DNA of 64,000 nucleotides from the NCBI GenBank assembly GCA_951799445.1, contig OX637287.1, positions 41,445,724-41,509,723 on the forward strand. The letters are read 5' to 3'. How positions within the stretch are numbered: position 1 is the first letter of the stretch; every line of letters begins with the position of its first letter. This DNA comes from Pseudisothecium myosuroides. Taxonomy: Eukaryota > Streptophyta > Bryopsida > Hypnales > Lembophyllaceae. The notes below the pieces were generated by a model. It was not told where the DNA came from. It searched no databases and saw only the letters and a list, made by a program, of their open reading frames with translations. Below are positions 1 through 11,814 of this stretch, in pieces. A program made the position numbers and the translations under genes.

Positions 1-560
1 CGAGGGGGGGTCCACGCAACAAGGGAAAGATTAGGAGAGGGTGAAGACACGTAAGTGAGGGAAATACACGTTTTAGTACACGTAAAGATACACAACTTCA
101 CAAGCTAAAGGCCCCCCAAAGCGGCATCGCCAAGGTACGATGGGGGGTGACTTTAGGATTAAGACAAGACCCCAAAAGATTCCTAAACTCACAAGTTAGC
201 TCACAAAGGTACAACAAGAGAGAAACAAGGACTCTTAACTAATAACAAGGGTATAAAAAACGCACGAGAAGTACACAAGGCAAGATAGAAGGACCCCCAA
301 GGACCTTCAAAGCTTGAAATCTAGCAACAATGGAGCAAAAAGTGCTCCAAAAACACCGTAGAGGTTTTTGGCTTCAAACGCTAAAATATCCAAAGCAAAT
401 TGGACCCACGGACCCAAACAAAAGTGAGGGGGTGTTTTAGAGAGAGAAATGGGGCCCTTATATAGGTTTCCCAAGGGCTCACCCCTCTCTCTAAAGCTCT
501 AAGGTAACCTTATCAACAGAGATTTTCATCCTCATCCTCAAAGATTTTCATCCTACATCC
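1..560 (-). mobile_element. possible LTR promoter/R-U5 fragment at the window edge
   Basis: Read on the minus strand, this stretch has a TATA-like box (CTATATAAGG, at 456-465) followed by several hundred bases of T-rich, ORF-free sequence running off the left edge. That is the organisation of the promoter and R-U5 part of an LTR. No second LTR, primer-binding site or target duplication can be seen, because the rest would lie outside the window. It could equally be the promoter and leader of an ordinary gene to the left. The call is inference only. Confidence 0.25.
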
Positions 561-1778
561 TAAATTTCTACTTCTACCATCTATGTTGGACCAACATCCT
601 AACTTTTGGAGATTAACTCCAATCGCCAAACGGATTGCGCCGTCGGATCCAAATCGCCGTGTTTAGTCTTCGATCCCCTTAACCCCCGTACCGAGGCCAA
701 AAACCCATCGTAGGCTAATTTAGTTTAAAAACCAAATCGTGGTAAAATCCTAGATCTTGGGGGTCTCCTATTTTGAGAAATGTGAATAGCCTAGGGTCTC
801 CGGTAGGTGCGAGAGAGTCGGGAAGGACTTTTGGTTGACTTCGTTTTGCCATCGTATGGGCCCGGGATGCCGGTCAACGTGGCGGGGACCCTGCCACGTG
901 GTTAATTCCCGAGGAATCTCGCCGGTTCGGGTACTTGCCGCTATCGGAATGTCGTGAAACTTCACGGAGCGCATTATTAACATAAAAAAAGCTAGTCTAA
1001 TTTTTAGTGAGATTTTATTGTAACCTGGGTAATTTCCATGAAATTCCCGTTGGAGGTTAGGAGGGTTGACCACCCGGAAAAGGTTCTTCTGCAAGTCGGA
1101 AGATGCCGGGATTTTTCACGTGACCTCTCAGGGAGTCGCATGAAAGACATGCGGGTGTGTTTCCGTACCTAGCACGATTGGTCAATGGAGATTTAAAACT
1201 GGCCATCTCCTCGAATTAGCGACGGTGCGGGAATCTTTTGCAAGTGGAAGAATCTTGGCGAACCGATTTCGCTGTTGGACTCCTGGCATGGGATTCACCC
1301 TTGAACACCATCCTTGGGCTGTAGATTCCTCCACGGGCCCGGTCTTGCGTGAGTGGCTCCTGCATGCTAACAATCGGGATTTTGGGAATTCGTCGATCTA
1401 ATGGGGAATTCTAAATCTAACTCTAGGACCCGACCTAGTGGCCTCGCTGTGGATCCCTCGGACCGACCTAGCCATGAATCGCCACATTCATGGTGGGATT
1501 TAGCCCTTTTGGGGCTGTGTGACTCGAATCCTCCAAATCTAACCTTTTCGTTATTTCTATATTATTTTTAGGCAAGGTTTGGGGGATTCTAGCTGGATTG
1601 ACGGAACTCTGCCGAACCGCCTATCAATCGCAAGTAAAACCTTGAACGCAGCTGATTAGAAATGCTCCGCTTAGTACCCGGCAGCAATGATGCATCTTGT
1701 TTTGATTAAAGCTTCACAAGCTGAACCTTACAGGTCCGGCTCTCTCCGCTCCTCACCGTGCGCCTTCTGATCTTTCTC
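561..1778. other. intergenic, nothing recognised
   Basis: This stretch is less AT-rich than the DNA to its right and carries two short minus-strand open frames (108 and 63 codons). Neither resembles a known family or has convincing splice sites or codon bias. I see no RNA gene or clear transposon end here. Confidence 0.5.
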
Positions 1779-2040
1779 AAAAAACTTTGAACTAATAAAA
1801 GTTAGTAAATTAAGATAGCTTTCATCTCCAAAAATCCGTTTGAGATTTAGAGTCTCCAGTCAAAAGTTATAGACAAAGTTCAAAGACGGGTTGGAAGAGA
1901 CATTTTTTTGACATTTTCAAACATTCAATTGCCTTTGAATTTTATCCATAACTTTTGATTGGAGGCTCTAAATCTCAAACGGATTTTTGGAGATGAAATC
2001 TAGATTCATTAACCAACTTTTATTAGTTCAAAGTTTTAAA
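1779..2040. repeat. foldback (palindromic) element, family F1, copy 1
   Basis: Two arms of about 115 bases face each other around a centre near 1,910. The left arm starts AAAACTTTGAACTAATAAAA (1,781-1,800) and the right arm ends with its near-complement (about 2,015-2,037). The phrase CTCAAACGGATTTTTGGAGA and its complement lie inside. A better-preserved relative is at 5,092-5,427. No coding sequence is present, so this is a non-autonomous foldback or MITE-type element. The outer ends of this copy have decayed. Confidence 0.75.
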
Positions 2041-2865
2041 AAAAATTACTTTACTATGCCAAACTGAGGTCTGAATTTCTACTTTGAACACGATTTATAC
2101 ATTTTCAAAACAACTTGACTATGAGAAGTCAAGCTCTCAACTTCAAGTTGTCCCATATCTTTTGAGTGTTCATAGACTGGATTTTAGTATAAAGAGGGCC
2201 TCTCCACCCTCATCTCTCACCAACTGCCAATGAAGAGATTCCATCACTACGTTACCAAGTTTCTTGGTGGCCTAGTCATGGAGTCAATTCAAGCTACAAT
2301 GAAATAATTCTTTCACTACGCTATCAAGTTTCTTGGTAGCCTATTGATGGATTTAGTTCAAGTTTAAATTTGATGGCGTATAGTAATGATGGGTTTAATT
2401 CAAAATGCCATTGATTTAGTTAAAAATCTTTTTTTAATTAGAATGGTGATCAACAATTGAACATTGACAATATTTTTTGGAACATTTATACCAGTTAATT
2501 AGCATTATTGCAGTAATGACTCCAATGACATTGTTGTCATGGATTTTCCGTGTCCTTCAATACACAAAAAATGCACGATAAAGAATGTAAATTTTTGTGC
2601 ATAATTTGTGTCTTTTGCACACTTGTGATTAACGCACAAAAGTGACATAGTTAATATAAATCACAAAGTAGTGCCATTTCTTTGCAGTAATCGTGTGCAT
2701 CGTAACAATGCGATAATTTGCAAATTAACGTACGCACCCATGAAACAATAGTAACTACACGATAATTGCTAACAATTTGTTGGTCCTGAACTTTGAGATG
2801 TTGGAGTTAAAAAGCAAAAGTTATGGCCAAAAACAAATCAGCACACAAGGTGTGACACAAAATAG
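2041..2865. other. AT-rich intergenic DNA
   Basis: No gene is supported. The segment 2,770-2,866 belongs to a dispersed repeat that recurs at about 11,815-12,055 and 15,345-15,610, recognised by the shared phrase AAAAGTTATGGCCAAAAA. Confidence 0.5.
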
Positions 2866-2925
2866 TACAAGTACATCTCGAACTTCCTATATGACTAAAT
2901 GTCCATTTTTGTCGTACGGATTCCG
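2866..2925 (+). repeat. inverted repeat, left member (mate at 7,482-7,541)
   Basis: About 55 bases here, including ACTAAATGTCCATTTTTGT and ending in GTACGGA, recur in inverted orientation at 7,482-7,541 with only a few mismatches. The pair brackets 4.6 kb that contains several other elements. It may be the ends of one large decayed transposon or two independent insertions of one short repeat. Confidence 0.65.
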
Positions 2926-3189
2926 TTGGTTCATATAAACGTACGGATTACGTGGCCTTTGGAGTGTCCCATTCGCACGTAAACGACATCCATTATGACA
3001 ATACGTATATTGTGTCTCTTCCAAGTATATTACCATCATGCTAATGTCGCACGGAAACCGTGTGTAACCAATTCCGTGCGGATTCAGTGTCTAAGTAATG
3101 CTTGACGAAAGCGTCACTGATTACGTCCTGAATCAACTTGTACGGAATCCATGCGACATGGACACTGATTGAAGGCATTTTTTTTAAAA

Positions 3190-3690
3190 TTGAAAGGAAA
3201 GTTGTGAAATTTTTTTGCAAAAAAAAGCAGTTTTTAACATTGCTAAAAATATCCGCAATCCTCTTTGAAAAATGAACAGCTCCAGCCTAACCATCATGAT
3301 TTTGTCAAAAAAAATATTTTTTGAAATTTTTTACAAATTTTTTTCTAGAAATACATAAGAGCTTGCATAATCTTCTGCAAAAAAAAATTGGAAAAAAAAA
3401 GTTTTTAACATCACTATAAATATCCAAAGTCCAATTTGGGAAAAATCCAACTCCCAGCCATTACAATTTTGTCAAAAAAAATATTTTTCAAATTTTTCAA
3501 ATTTTTTTCTAAATACATAAAAATTCTTGAATTATATATTACCAAAAGGAAATTGAAAAAAAAAATTACATCGCTAAAAATATCCAAAGTTCATTGTGAA
3601 AAATAAAACAATTTTCAACTATCTCAATTTTGTAAAAAACAAATCACAAAATTTTTGAATTTTTTTGGATGCACCAAATGATCTAATGCA
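3190..3690. repeat. three diverged tandem copies of an AT-rich ~170-bp unit
   Basis: Each unit contains, in order, a poly-A run, the phrase CTAAAAATATCC or a variant, a TTTTGTCAAAAAAAATATTT-type block and a run ending near ACATAA. Copies start near 3,190, 3,370 and 3,545 and diverge progressively. The unit has no coding potential. Confidence 0.65.
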
Positions 3691-4009
3691 AATAAAGAAT
3701 AATTTTTTTTAATTTTTGATTTTTTTTAACATGAATCCCTAAGAACAATGAATAGTTTTAAGTATAAAGAAATTTACAACCATTTCAATAAGTGATTCAT
3801 GTGGTGTTTTGGTTAAGAATAACCTTTGTAAATGTGAGATTGTAGGTTTAAAATTGGCCACCGTGAAGCAAGATTGGGCAACTAATAGTGAGCGCAATCT
3901 ACAATATTTTGGATAGGATAGAAAACCAAATTTTTGTTCATTGGGTATTGCTTTGATCTTTTTTTTATAATTTTTTGTTAATTTGGCACAAGTTAACAAA
4001 ATGGTCAAA

Positions 4010-4925
4010 GAAATTTGTTGATTTGGATAGTACAATGGGGTACAGTCCATTTCCAAATTGCCTATTGTGCCATTCAAATTTTCTTTGCACAGTATAGAGA
4101 AAAATTGGAAATTTTTGTCTTGCATAATTAATACTCGATTCTTACGCAATTCCAATCAAGTATACCAAATTTATGTTCCAAAAAATGCAAAATTCTATTT
4201 TTGGTGAATTTTTAAAGCCAATTTGCATGGTTACACGTAATATTTTATAGAAAACAATTGGTGATGAATTTTTTAATTCAATTGCTTAGATATGTAAAGA
4301 ACATCCATATGCACATCTTTCATATTAAAAAACATCCCTTAAGTAACAAAAATATGAGCAAGGAAGAGTTAAATGTGAGGCATTACATGACCAAACTTTG
4401 TCAAATACATATTTATATATTTTAACTAGATTTTGCTATTTGACCCGCACATTGTGATTAATTTTGTAAATGTGAATATGACGGTACAATTACTTTGCCA
4501 AAATCTACTCGAAATATAAAAATATCTATTTTACAAAGTTTGGTCATATGACGCCTCATATGGAACTCGTCCTAGATAATAATTTTGTTACTTAAGGGAG
4601 TGTTTTTTAATATGAAAGATGTGCATATGGATGTTTTCTACATATCTATACAATTGAATTAAAAAAAATCATCACCAATTGTTTTCAATAAAATATCATG
4701 TATAACTATGCAAATTGGCTTCCATAATTCACCAAAAATAGAATTTTGCATTTTCGGAACTTAAGTTTGGTATGCTTGATTGGGATTGCGTAAGAATTGA
4801 GTATTATTTATGCAAGACAAGAAATTCCAAAATTTCTCTATACTATGCAAACAAAATTTGAATGGCACAATAGACAATTCGTAAATGAACTATACCCCAC
4901 TGTACAACGTCTACATCAACTAAAA
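4010..4925. repeat. large foldback element with ~400-bp inverted arms
   Basis: The arms are about 4,010-4,415 and 4,525-4,925, centred near 4,468. Paired landmarks include GGGGTACAGT near 4,035 against ACTATACCCC near 4,890, and CATATGCACATCTTTCATAT against its complement. The short open frames in the arms (138 and 108 codons) are by-products of the repeat. Long inverted arms with a small loop and no transposase suggest a foldback or long-TIR MULE derivative. A transcript across it would form a long hairpin. Confidence 0.85.
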
Positions 4926-5091
4926 AATCAATACTTTTTTGTTCATTTTGTTCATATTGAATTAGAAGAGTTTCAAATAATTTTTTGGCATTTGGGCAAT
5001 GTTAAAATCACCAAGGTTGGATTTCTATGTGAAATGGAATTTTCTTTTCAAACTAGATCATTCACAATCCCATATTTTTTAAAGTCAGTAC

Positions 5092-5427
5092 ACTTTGGTG
5101 ACCGTTTAGGCATAGTAGAATAACATTTTTTTTAAAACTTTGAACTAAAAAAAGTTGGAAAATCAAGCTAACTTTTATCTCCAAAAGTCCGTTTGCAATT
5201 TGAAGTCTCCAATCATAAGTTATGAGCAAAGTTCAGAGAGGGGTTTAAATGGAAATTTTCTTTGACATTTTTAAACACCCTCTCTGATTTTGTCCATAAC
5301 TTTTTAAGGGAAACTTCAAATTGCAAACGGACTTTTGGATATGGAATCTGACTTGATTTCCCAACTTTTATTAGTTCAAAGTTTTTTGAAAAATACATTT
5401 CTACTATGCCTAAACGGCCACCAAAGT
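5092..5427. repeat. foldback element, family F1, copy 2 (with terminal inverted repeats)
   Basis: The element begins ACTTTGGTGACCGTTTAGGC and ends with the near-exact complement (GCCTAAACGGCCACCAAAGT). Inside these ends are the same arms as the copy at 1,779-2,040, with AAAACTTTGAACTAAAAAAA opposite TTATTAGTTCAAAGTTTT. No clear target duplication is visible. It is non-coding. Confidence 0.8.
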
Positions 5428-5504
5428 CTGCTGAACTAACAAATGAAATGAAAAAAAAATCGCAAGAAGTATACAAGTAAATTTCTACTCCTACACTACT
5501 CAAA

Positions 5505-5700
5505 GGAATTACAACGTGGTGCATTGGCCATAACTATATGACCTCCCATTTAGGAGGTCAAGGGTTCGAACCCGGCTGCCCGGGTTGTGGGGCTGCCTGG
5601 GTATTGGGGCTGCCCGGGTATTGGGGTTGCCCGGGTATTGGGGCTGAATTTTTATTTTTTTATTTTTTTAAATCTTAAATTTTTATTTTATTTTTTTTCC
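5505..5700 (+). mobile_element. tRNA-derived SINE-like element with a 17-bp tandem repeat
   Basis: A tRNA-like head contains an A-box-like GTGGTGCATTGG near 5,516, an anticodon-arm-like hairpin (GACCTCC/GGAGGTC, 5,540-5,559) and a canonical B box GGGTTCGAACCC (5,562-5,573). It is followed by four 17-bp units of the type CTGCCCGGGTATTGGGG (5,576-5,643) and a T-rich tail. An internal RNA polymerase III promoter plus a simple tail fits a tRNA-derived SINE. A true tRNA gene is unlikely because no acceptor stem closes the fold. Confidence 0.6.
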
Positions 5701-5989
5701 AGATTTCGGTACCTAGTATCAGATTCTTGACTAGGACTTAGGCACTTCTTAAGACTATGTTTGATGCTTATACTTAAATCTATATTTGTATTTTTAGATG
5801 TCGATTTTCTATGCTTAAGACGGAAGTACTAGTCTGATCATATTAAGGCAATGAAATCTCTGATGATCGTTACCTTATGACACTCCAGATTGTGTATTAA
5901 ATTAGCCTACTAATCAGTAAGTAGTACCAACACACAAGGGGATTTCAAAGTAACGAGCCTAACCAACGATCCCAAATTTTTTTAAAGAC

Positions 5990-6420
5990 TAAGGAAGTTT
6001 AACAGCCTCCAGACTGTTCAGTTAATGCAGCATCTGGGCCCTTGAAGCCTCTGCAATAAAACGAGCAAATGACGGCAAGATGGCAGGGAATGGTGACAGG
6101 TGGTGACCGCCATCTCACCATGGCCAAAAGAACGAATGTTCTCACCAAACAGTAACGAATGCTGTCTGAGACTTTACACAAAAGCTAGAACGACTGTCTT
6201 TGGTGGTCCCAGCTTACAGCACTGTTCACCTTGCTAGACAAGTCTCGCTTTCTATTTTCAAACTGGTTACTGTATCGCAAAAGCTGGGCTGAGTTGAGTG
6301 GACTAGGTACACACTTCTGGATTGTAAACTTAGGACCTTGATCCAAGGCGTGTGCTGGGTGCTCCGTTGAAGTGAAGAAACGACATGTCTGCATCACAGC
6401 GTCCTAATGGAAATCAGGTT
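5990..6420 (-). other. GC-richer island, possible gene fragment
   Basis: This stretch has base composition and open frames (60 and 70 codons on the minus strand) more like exons than its AT-rich surroundings. No conserved domain is recognisable, and the two frames are not joined by obvious splice sites. It may be a decayed gene fragment carried by a transposon, or an exon of an unknown gene. Confidence 0.25.
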
Positions 6421-7481
6421 CACTGGAGATATTGTATGATGTGTATACTTTGGTTTTTTTGCTATGATTATGTTAGTTGTGCCTTGTAAAGACTATAGCA
6501 TGTGTTGTGACCTGTAGACACCTCGTACACCTCACTAACTGAAAACATTGGCTTGTTTTGTTTGTGAGACGGGTACAGGTGAGGGTCGCAGCTTTTTGGA
6601 GCTACTTTCTATAATCATTTGGGAAGCCAAACACTTCCTTTCAATGACATATTAGTCTTGTACTTAGAGTTGTTATTAGACTTACAAACTGGATCCTACT
6701 TGCTTAAACACTCATTCTTGCTTGGAACTAGTCATTTCATGAATGACACATAGAATATGTACTAGAAAAAAACAGGATGTGAAGTACATCTTACTTATAC
6801 TTATGCCTTCAAAAATATAGAATATGTGTTAAGGAAAAAAATAGGATGTGAAATGCATCTTACCTTCACTCTTTACTTATATCTATACTCTTTTTCTACT
6901 CTATTTGACTCAAAGGATGGATAGGACCATTGTTGGTAAAAATAGAGTCTTGGAAAAAATAGAGTCTATAAAGTTTTCTTTAAAAACAAATAGAATCTAT
7001 TGCTTTCTAGAAAATAGTTTCCAATAAAGGATTGGCAATCTTACTTGCTAATAATCCTTATACACAAATTGACCTTGTGATATGTGTCAAGGAAAAAAAT
7101 AGAATACTTATTTGAAAGCAAAAGATGAGATGATAGAAGAAAAGTTTCTATATGAGTGAAGCTCAGGCAAAATTTGCTACTTCTTCCAGACAGAAAAAAC
7201 ATCAAGCTAGGTGATAAGTAGAATGATGTTCTTGAACAAAGGATGTTTCAAGATACGATCTTTTTTTTAAAATTTGTGCAAAATGACATTTATTCCATGA
7301 AGAAAATACACGGATACAATGGTGTACAAAAGTGTCAAATTTGCACGATTACAATGCATGATTCAATAATACAGAAGTGGCACGACTTTCGTTCATATCA
7401 ATCCAGTACATCAAACGTACGGAATTTGTGCTTGTTTTAACGCACGGAATCAGTGCGGTAATGGTACGCAGGTATGAATTC

Positions 7482-7541
7482 ATGACTTCCGTACAACAAA
7501 AATGGACATTTAGTCCTATAAGAAGTTCGAGATGTATTTCT
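7482..7541 (-). repeat. inverted repeat, right member (mate at 2,866-2,925)
   Basis: This is the inverted partner of 2,866-2,925. It ends at AAGTTCGAGATGTATTTCTT, which mirrors the start of the left member, and it directly abuts the LINE fragment to its right. Confidence 0.65.
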
Positions 7542-7544
7542 TAG

Positions 7545-7990
7545 AATCACCTACAATCAATCATGATTATCTCAAGATGCTCACCAAGGCAATCCATACA
7601 GATTCCATGCCTACTAATATGACACAAGGACTCATTTCACTACTCCACAAATGCAAAGAGAGGAAGAAGTTGACTAACTAGTGTCCTATTACATTACTCA
7701 ATGTGGCTTACAAGAATTTTTGCTAAAGCTTTACAACTTTGTATGCAATCGGTATTGATGGAAATCATTCCTTAGGCCAGTTGGCCTTTTTTCCTATATG
7801 GTTTTGCTTTAGTATGATATTCTATTGACTCATGAGACTGTGGAATGGGCATCTCACTCTTGGCAATCCATGATCTTTCTGAAGTTGGATTTTAGCAAAG
7901 CCTATGACATGGTTGACTTGCGGGTTTTATTTAGAGTTATGAAGTCAATTGACTTTCCATAGGAGTTTGTGGCGCACTTTTCTTCTAGAA
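7545..7990 (+). pseudogene. decayed LINE-type reverse transcriptase fragment
   Basis: In frames interrupted by stops and frameshifts, the plus strand reads a recognisable non-LTR reverse transcriptase series: a GLISLLHK-like segment, then PITLLNVAYK, then an AKALQL-like segment, a histidine-glutamate pair followed by WA, and finally FLKLDFSKAYDMV, which is motif A with the catalytic Asp. This order matches plant LINE reverse transcriptases. The endonuclease domain, the YADD motif and the tail are missing. It is a dead fragment. Confidence 0.8.
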
Positions 7991-7995
7991 TACCC

Positions 7996-8600
7996 ACTAG
8001 AAAAAACTTATGTTTTTTCTGATGTTTGACCCAAAACAAACAATGTCCAGTAAAACATTGAGATGTCAAATGGGCGGATGTAGTGAAAGTGTATATTTTT
8101 GTGGATGTTGTGGAAAACGGTAGAAAATTACAAACAAAGCACGTTGGTGCTATAAAAAACGACAATATTTTTGAAGACATTACTAAAGACATATTGATGT
8201 TTTGAAATTGTCTAAAAAAACATTGATTGCCACATCGACATCCCTAACTCATTTTAATTACAGGTAAATCAATAAAAGTTACTATGATTAGGGATAAAAA
8301 GCTTGCCCAAGGTCAAAAAAATAGGAAGGCAGACACTTGGTAGGAATTTGAGAAAAAAGATGACATAGATGCTGATGTTGACACAAATTGATAACGTAGC
8401 ATGCCATGTCAATATACAGGGTCCTTGCCATGCATATTTGCTAATGTTTTTGGATACGTCAGCAAAGACGTTGAGACGTTTTTGGAGACATTACTTGCAG
8501 CAACATCATCTTCACCTTCTGTAGCTATAATTTCATAGCGCATGCTATCCAATGTGCCATTCATTATGTCTTATCAGACAGTTTAACATCAAGAGAAAAA
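7996..8600. mobile_element. possible decayed transposon body (CACTAGAA start)
   Basis: The stretch begins CACTAGAAAAAAC and shares the phrase TAGCATGCCATGTCA and other short words with 13,795-14,600, which begins CACTAGAAGAAACC. These may be two decayed members of one CACTA-like family. I could not find matching right ends. Confidence 0.25.
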
Positions 8601-8720
8601 AACTAGACGTCTTTTGAGATGTCCAACAGACTTTGACATGACCTTCTAACGTGTTCTTGCCAACATAAATGTCCTTCACTGAGTGATTCTATATATGCCA
8701 TATAGGGCAACAAATACTAG

Positions 8721-8940
8721 CACTACAAGAGAAAGGGGTGTTTTAAGTGAGTTATTAAGTATAGTCCTAGACATAAGATTTTAAGTAATGACCTTTAAGG
8801 TGATTTTCAACAAAATTTTACTTAAACACATGTGTTTTGAGTAAATTTTGCTGAAAATCACCTAAAAGGTCATTACTAAAAATCTTATGTCTAGGACTAT
8901 ACTTAAAAACTCACTTAAAACACTCCTTTCTCTTGTAGTG
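8721..8940. mobile_element. CACTA-superfamily MITE, complete, with 3-bp TAG target duplication
   Basis: The 220-bp element begins CACTACAAGAGAAAGGGGTG and ends CTTTCTCTTGTAGTG. It is an almost perfect palindrome over its whole length. CACTACAAG ends plus a 3-bp target duplication (TAG at 8,718-8,720 and 8,941-8,943) are diagnostic for the CACTA (En/Spm) superfamily. There is no coding sequence. The near identity of the arms suggests a fairly recent insertion. Confidence 0.92.
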
Positions 8941-8943
8941 TAG

Positions 8944-11814
8944 AAACAAACATACTCATTGTAAGTATCATGCATGGGTTTCCTAGATGCAATTTCCTTC
9001 AAGATGTCTGACAATGGACATGGATGTACAACAAAACACAAATATGGCAATGGAAGAAAGGTCCAAACAAGGTAGACTATACATTTTTTGATAACTAACA
9101 ACGCAATACATTGCATTTGGACTACTAATGACAAAATCCTACACAGAGCCCACCTCAAACAATTGAAAAAATGATGCATACATTTCAGGTGAGAAGTCCT
9201 ACACATGGAAATGACATCAGATGCATGTCACGCCAAGCATTGTGAACCACTAGCTTTGTCACCCAATGAATGACTGGAAGACAACGGTTCCTCTTGAGGA
9301 GACATAGAGGTGGACAACCTAGTCTATTCTTTTGACATTCTATGCAATGTCTGCATACTGTCACAAAGAAACTTTAAGGACGTGCAAGTGCTAAACTTCA
9401 TCCTCAAGCACTACATTGTTGCCAACTAAGGCAATGTAGTCCCCTCCGTTGTCCATGGAACACCATACAAGGTCTACGACCCATTGTACCGGTTGCAATC
9501 CATCAAAGTCCTTGTCATTGTGCAGTTGAACCATGTCAAGGTTGGATTCTATAGAGTGTAGCGCCCTACGTCTACATCTCACGTCTGTTCAGCACACAAC
9601 TTTTCAACCGGGTCAATGTAGGAAAGGCAAATGAATTGACATGCACCTTCCCATCCATTTGATTGAAGTTTGCCAAGCTAAAGCAATACTAGTTATTTAT
9701 AGTTACTAGTCACAAAGAAAGTGACTCTCTTGTCATCCGCTATAACTTTGAAGTAAAAGTCCAGTGAACATGAAATTTTTATTGGATATGCCTAACTTGA
9801 TGGTAATCAAATTCTTTGTTTTTTAGAAATAAAAAATGAAAAAAAATCATTTTATATTTAAAAATCATTTCTATTAATTTGTCACAATGTAAGGTTTAGG
9901 GATTTTTACTACATTAGGAGTCTCCAAATTTAATGATCTGGAACTGAAATTTTCATGGTCTATTTGCATAGTAGAAAAGCATATTTTTATTAAAGACAAT
10001 CTTAAAATATATTGTTTTGTGTCTTCTACATTAGTGCAAATAGCATTCCTATTGCACACAATTTTTGAACAATGAAGATGGTTCTAAGATCAATTTTTTG
10101 GTGAAATCTCATCACTATGAACTCTTTCCAAATGGAAAATTTTTAGTTTTAAGAAAAAATTGCTTTTCCTATTTTTTACAAATTAAAATGTGAAACTACA
10201 GTGCAAGTACCTATTTTCTTGAGATTTTGCACTTTTCTAGTTCTCCTACTTAGATAATTTTTCTATGCTTTTCCTTCCTAGGGTACCTTTTTCTTAAAGG
10301 TGTATACATTAAACATATTTTTCACATTTAAAAAAAATTGATTTTCTAATTTTGAAGTACTCTTGAAAGAAAAAATGACTATTGTGCTAAACGCTACTCT
10401 TTTGAACATTCTTTCTTCCAAAGACCCTGCTTTAGCTTTGACTTTAATTTTTAATAGAAAAAACTCTCAAAAAAAAGTTTCAAGTATGCCAAGCTTGAAC
10501 CTCATAGTCATTTACCAAATTTATTTTCCAAAACTTAATTTTAGAACACCAATTTTAATCTCCATAAATTTGTAACAAAAATACAAGTTATCCACTAGTT
10601 AGTGTAAAAATTAGCCTCCAAGAACTAACTCTTAGTGTTCAAATTTCCAAGAAAAAATTAGTAGACAAATTAGGCAAAGGCCTTGTACAAATTGAATTTT
10701 TAGCTCTAGGGTGTCTAGCCAATCCTAGACCACCACGTGTCCTATCTAGTTAGTAGGCCCAATCAGTGCCCAATCAATAGGCAAAGGTCTTGCGAATGTG
10801 AGAGTGCCACATGGCAGACGCTTGAAATATTTGATTAATTGACAAGCGGTCTATACTGGACTATTAGTCTTCCTTGATGTGGTCTGGACTAGTTCCAAAT
10901 CTAGTGACTTAAAGAAATTATACCAAAATTTGTAGATGTTTCAAATAGTTGTAGAGTAGATTATAAAATAGTATTAGTATAATAGAGAAGTAGGGGTAGG
11001 ATAGAAAGAGAAAAGAGGAAAAAAATAGAGGATAATCACTACTTAGCAAATCTCTCCACTTGCAAAAAATCAAACATTAGAAGGTAGTAGAGATTTCAGG
11101 AGAAGAAGAAAAGCTTAGATAGATTGCTTACAACCAAAATAGATAGAAATTCCAAATCTCAACTACCTAGAGGAAAGAGAGAAAAAGTAGATGTTTGCAA
11201 TTGAGAAACTGTAGAGACAATTTAGAATTTGAAAGGTTAGCGTCTAATATGGATTAAAAAGAAATCCAAGGGATGTCAAGTGACCATTAGAATTGTAGAT
11301 TAGAAAGAAAATAATTGATTTAGGATAGGCGGGTGAATGCAAGAAACAACTGCCGATTTTATTGTGTTTTGATAGTACTCATAATTTTTTTTCTGAAGTA
11401 TTTTAAAATTAGAAAAATAATTTTTTTAAAATAAAAAAATAAGGCTAATGTATATACCTTTAAGTTGAAGGTAACCACCAAAAGAAATTCATTAAAAAAT
11501 TCTCTAAGTAGGAGAACTAGAAAGGTGCCAAATTGCTAGAAGATACATACTTTGATGTTTTAATTAGTAGAAAATAGAAAAAAAGGTAAATACATTAAAA
11601 AAAACCTGAACATTTGTAAGAACTCTATGGAGATGGTCATTCATCCAAAAACACTCCAAAATAATATTTTATATATTACAAAGTGCAAGCAAAAAGAAGC
11701 GCACTTTGTGGACTTCCACACCACATACAATTAAATATTTTTAGAAATACTTTGTACAATAGCTACAAGTCTACTAGAAGACCATGCCCTCCAAATTTTA
11801 GCTCAAAATTCATT
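8944..11814. other. AT-rich intergenic DNA, nothing recognised
   Basis: There are only short open frames (up to 114 codons) without family resemblance, codon bias or splice context. One minus-strand frame at 9,391-9,582 has a somewhat protein-like composition but no recognisable domain. Confidence 0.5.

Noticed and set aside
3739..5123. Frames of 138 and 108 codons
   Set aside because: They lie in the two arms of one foldback element and mirror each other.
5513..5590. A functional tRNA gene
   Set aside because: A B box and one stem are present, but no acceptor stem closes the cloverleaf and the downstream sequence is repetitive.
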